This document shows, in pieces, positions 5,219-6,155 of a stretch of 6,155 nucleotides of DNA; position 1 is the first letter of the stretch; every line of letters starts with the position of its first letter. The DNA is taken from NCBI GenBank assembly GCA_023404095.1, contig JAEYDD010000024.1:1-6155 (forward strand). Direction: 5' to 3'. The DNA is from Pseudomonadota bacterium (lineage in GTDB: Bacteria; Pseudomonadota; Alphaproteobacteria; Rhizobiales; Rhizobiaceae). Both the position numbers and the translations under genes were made by a program. Under the pieces are notes generated by a model. The model saw only the letters and a list, made by a program, of their open reading frames with translations, had not been told where the DNA came from and searched no databases.

Positions 5219-6155
5219 ATGAAGAACATGGTAAAAAACATATGTGCGGCGATGGTTATTAACCTTTGTGCTGCAGGACATTTGTCTGCAACAGAAAATA
5301 ATCCTAATAATGATAATAAATTTATGGAAGAGAATTTGAATCTGACTCAAGAGTGGGACAAGACATTCCCACAGAGTGATAAAGTAGACCATAAAAAGAT
5401 AACTTTCCACAACCGTTACGGCATTACACTTGCCGCCGATTTGTATGTACCCAAGAATGTGACGGGTAAATTGCCTGCCATTGCCATCAGTGGCCCATTT
5501 GGTGCCGTGAAGGAACAAGCTTCGGGCTTGTATGCGCAGACATTGGCAGAACGTGGATTCCTGACGATTGCTTTCGATCCATCCTATACGGGAGAAAGTA
5601 GCGGCCAGCCCCGTTATGTGGCTTCGCCGGACATCAATACGGAAGATTTCAGTGCAGCGGTCGATTATCTTTCCACCCGTGATGATGTAGATGCAGAGCG
5701 TATCGGCATTCTCGGTATTTGTGGATGGGGAGGCATGGCGCTTAATGCAGCGGCTATCGATACTCGCATCAAGGCTACAGTTACGGCAACCATGTACGAC
5801 ATGAGCCGGGTCAATGCTAACGGTTATTTCGATTCTATGAATGCCGATGCACGGCATGAATTGCGGCGCCAGCTTAATGCTCAGCGTACGGAGGATTATA
5901 GAAACGGTACATTTGCTCTTGGAGGAGGTGTAGTAGACCCGTTGCCTGCCGATGCTCCACAATTTGTGAAGGACTACCATGCCTATTATAAAACACCGCG
6001 CGGCTATCATAAGCGGTCACTCAACTCGAACCACGGATGGAACAAGACTTCACCGCTTTCGTTCATCAATATGCCTATCCTTTCATATAGTGATGAAATC
6101 CGTAGTGCAGTGTTGATGCTGCACGGTGAGAAGGCCCATTCACGTTATTTCAGTG
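5219..6155 (+). CDS. Exported alpha/beta hydrolase, 3' end beyond window
   Basis: An open frame runs from ATG 5219 to the window end, 312 codons with no stop. Residues 1-24 look like a signal peptide (KNMVK, hydrophobic stretch, cleavage after LSA); the Cys at 17 is not in a good lipobox. The mature part has an alpha/beta-hydrolase core: ITLAADLYVPKN (69-80), LPAIAISGPFGAVKEQ (85-100, oxyanion region), AERGFLTIAFDPSYTGESSG (110-129), and the nucleophile elbow LGICGWGGMALNAA (165-178) with Cys168 in place of serine. This resembles the COG1073/dienelactone-hydrolase-like groups. LMLHGEKAHSRYFS (299-312) is the usual strand before the acid residue; the catalytic Asp and His are probably beyond the edge. 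The substrate is unknown. It starts 29 bp after the flavodoxin, preceded by AAAGAAGTAGAG. Another in-frame ATG lies at 5228. Confidence 0.85.
   Translation, partial: MKNMVKNICAAMVINLCAAGHLSATENNPNNDNKFMEENLNLTQEWDKTFPQSDKVDHKKITFHNRYGITLAADLYVPKNVTGKLPAIAISGPFGAVKEQASGLYAQTLAERGFLTIAFDPSYTGESSGQPRYVASPDINTEDFSAAVDYLSTRDDVDAERIGILGICGWGGMALNAAAIDTRIKATVTATMYDMSRVNANGYFDSMNADARHELRRQLNAQRTEDYRNGTFALGGGVVDPLPADAPQFVKDYHAYYKTPRGYHKRSLNSNHGWNKTSPLSFINMPILSYSDEIRSAVLMLHGEKAHSRYFS

Noticed and set aside
5219..5300. Lipoprotein signal in the hydrolase
   Set aside because: Cys17 follows Leu in VINLC, which does not fit a lipobox that needs Gly, Ala or Ser before the cysteine. A signal peptidase I site after LSA fits better.
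5108..6010. 300-codon minus-strand frame opposite the hydrolase and flavodoxin end
   Set aside because: The forward strand encodes a coherent alpha/beta hydrolase with a signal peptide and nucleophile elbow, while the reverse product shows no family features.
1..6155. CRISPR array or replication origin
   Set aside because: No regularly spaced repeats with unique spacers and no iteron or DnaA-box cluster were seen on either strand.

Overview
The window looks like Bacteroides or a close relative (Bacteroidales). Three of its promoter -7 boxes match the Bacteroides TAnnTTTG consensus, and start codons lack strong Shine-Dalgarno sequences. The protein families present (IS21-type IstA/IstB, NA37 nucleoid-associated protein, a DUF3732-type ATPase end, exported flavodoxin plus alpha/beta hydrolase) are all common in that order. 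No species is claimed.

Region 1 (1-2607) is a complete IS21-family insertion sequence with perfect 28-bp terminal inverted repeats, a second inner pair of imperfect repeats, the DDE transposase IstA and the AAA+ helper ATPase IstB. It is visibly more GC-rich than what follows. The window starts exactly at its left end, so the left flank and any target duplication are out of view.

Region 2 (2608-3944) is AT-rich accessory DNA. The IS abuts the last 98 codons of an ABC/SMC-like ATPase gene. I assign it to DUF3732, the ATPase of the ABC-three-component (ABC-3C) conflict systems, from an LFIDQPS Walker B segment and an IEHAD H-loop. Its end overlaps, by 20 bp, a complete gene for an NA37 (NdpA/YejK-like) nucleoid-associated protein. 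The ATPase is disrupted. The NA37 gene is intact and could be transcribed from a -7-like box at the IS right end.

Region 3 (3945-4652) holds no convincing protein gene but is rich in signals. In order these are a 16-bp perfect palindrome, a hairpin, a consensus TTTG-N19-TATCTTTG promoter, paired TTACTAA repeats, a 15-bp fragment matching the 3' end of a tRNA-Ser gene, and a strong rho-independent terminator. I read the tRNA fragment as the attachment-site scar (NBU2-type, tRNA-Ser target) that marks the right end of an integrated element. Everything to its left would then be acquired and everything to its right resident chromosome. Next come a pair of 13-bp direct repeats with a 21-bp period and a -7 box, which probably control the following operon.

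Region 4 (4653-6155) is a two-gene operon: a flavodoxin with an N-terminal signal peptide, then an exported alpha/beta hydrolase with a cysteine nucleophile elbow, cut off by the window end. Together they suggest envelope-located redox and hydrolase chemistry, possibly under an AraC-type activator encoded elsewhere.
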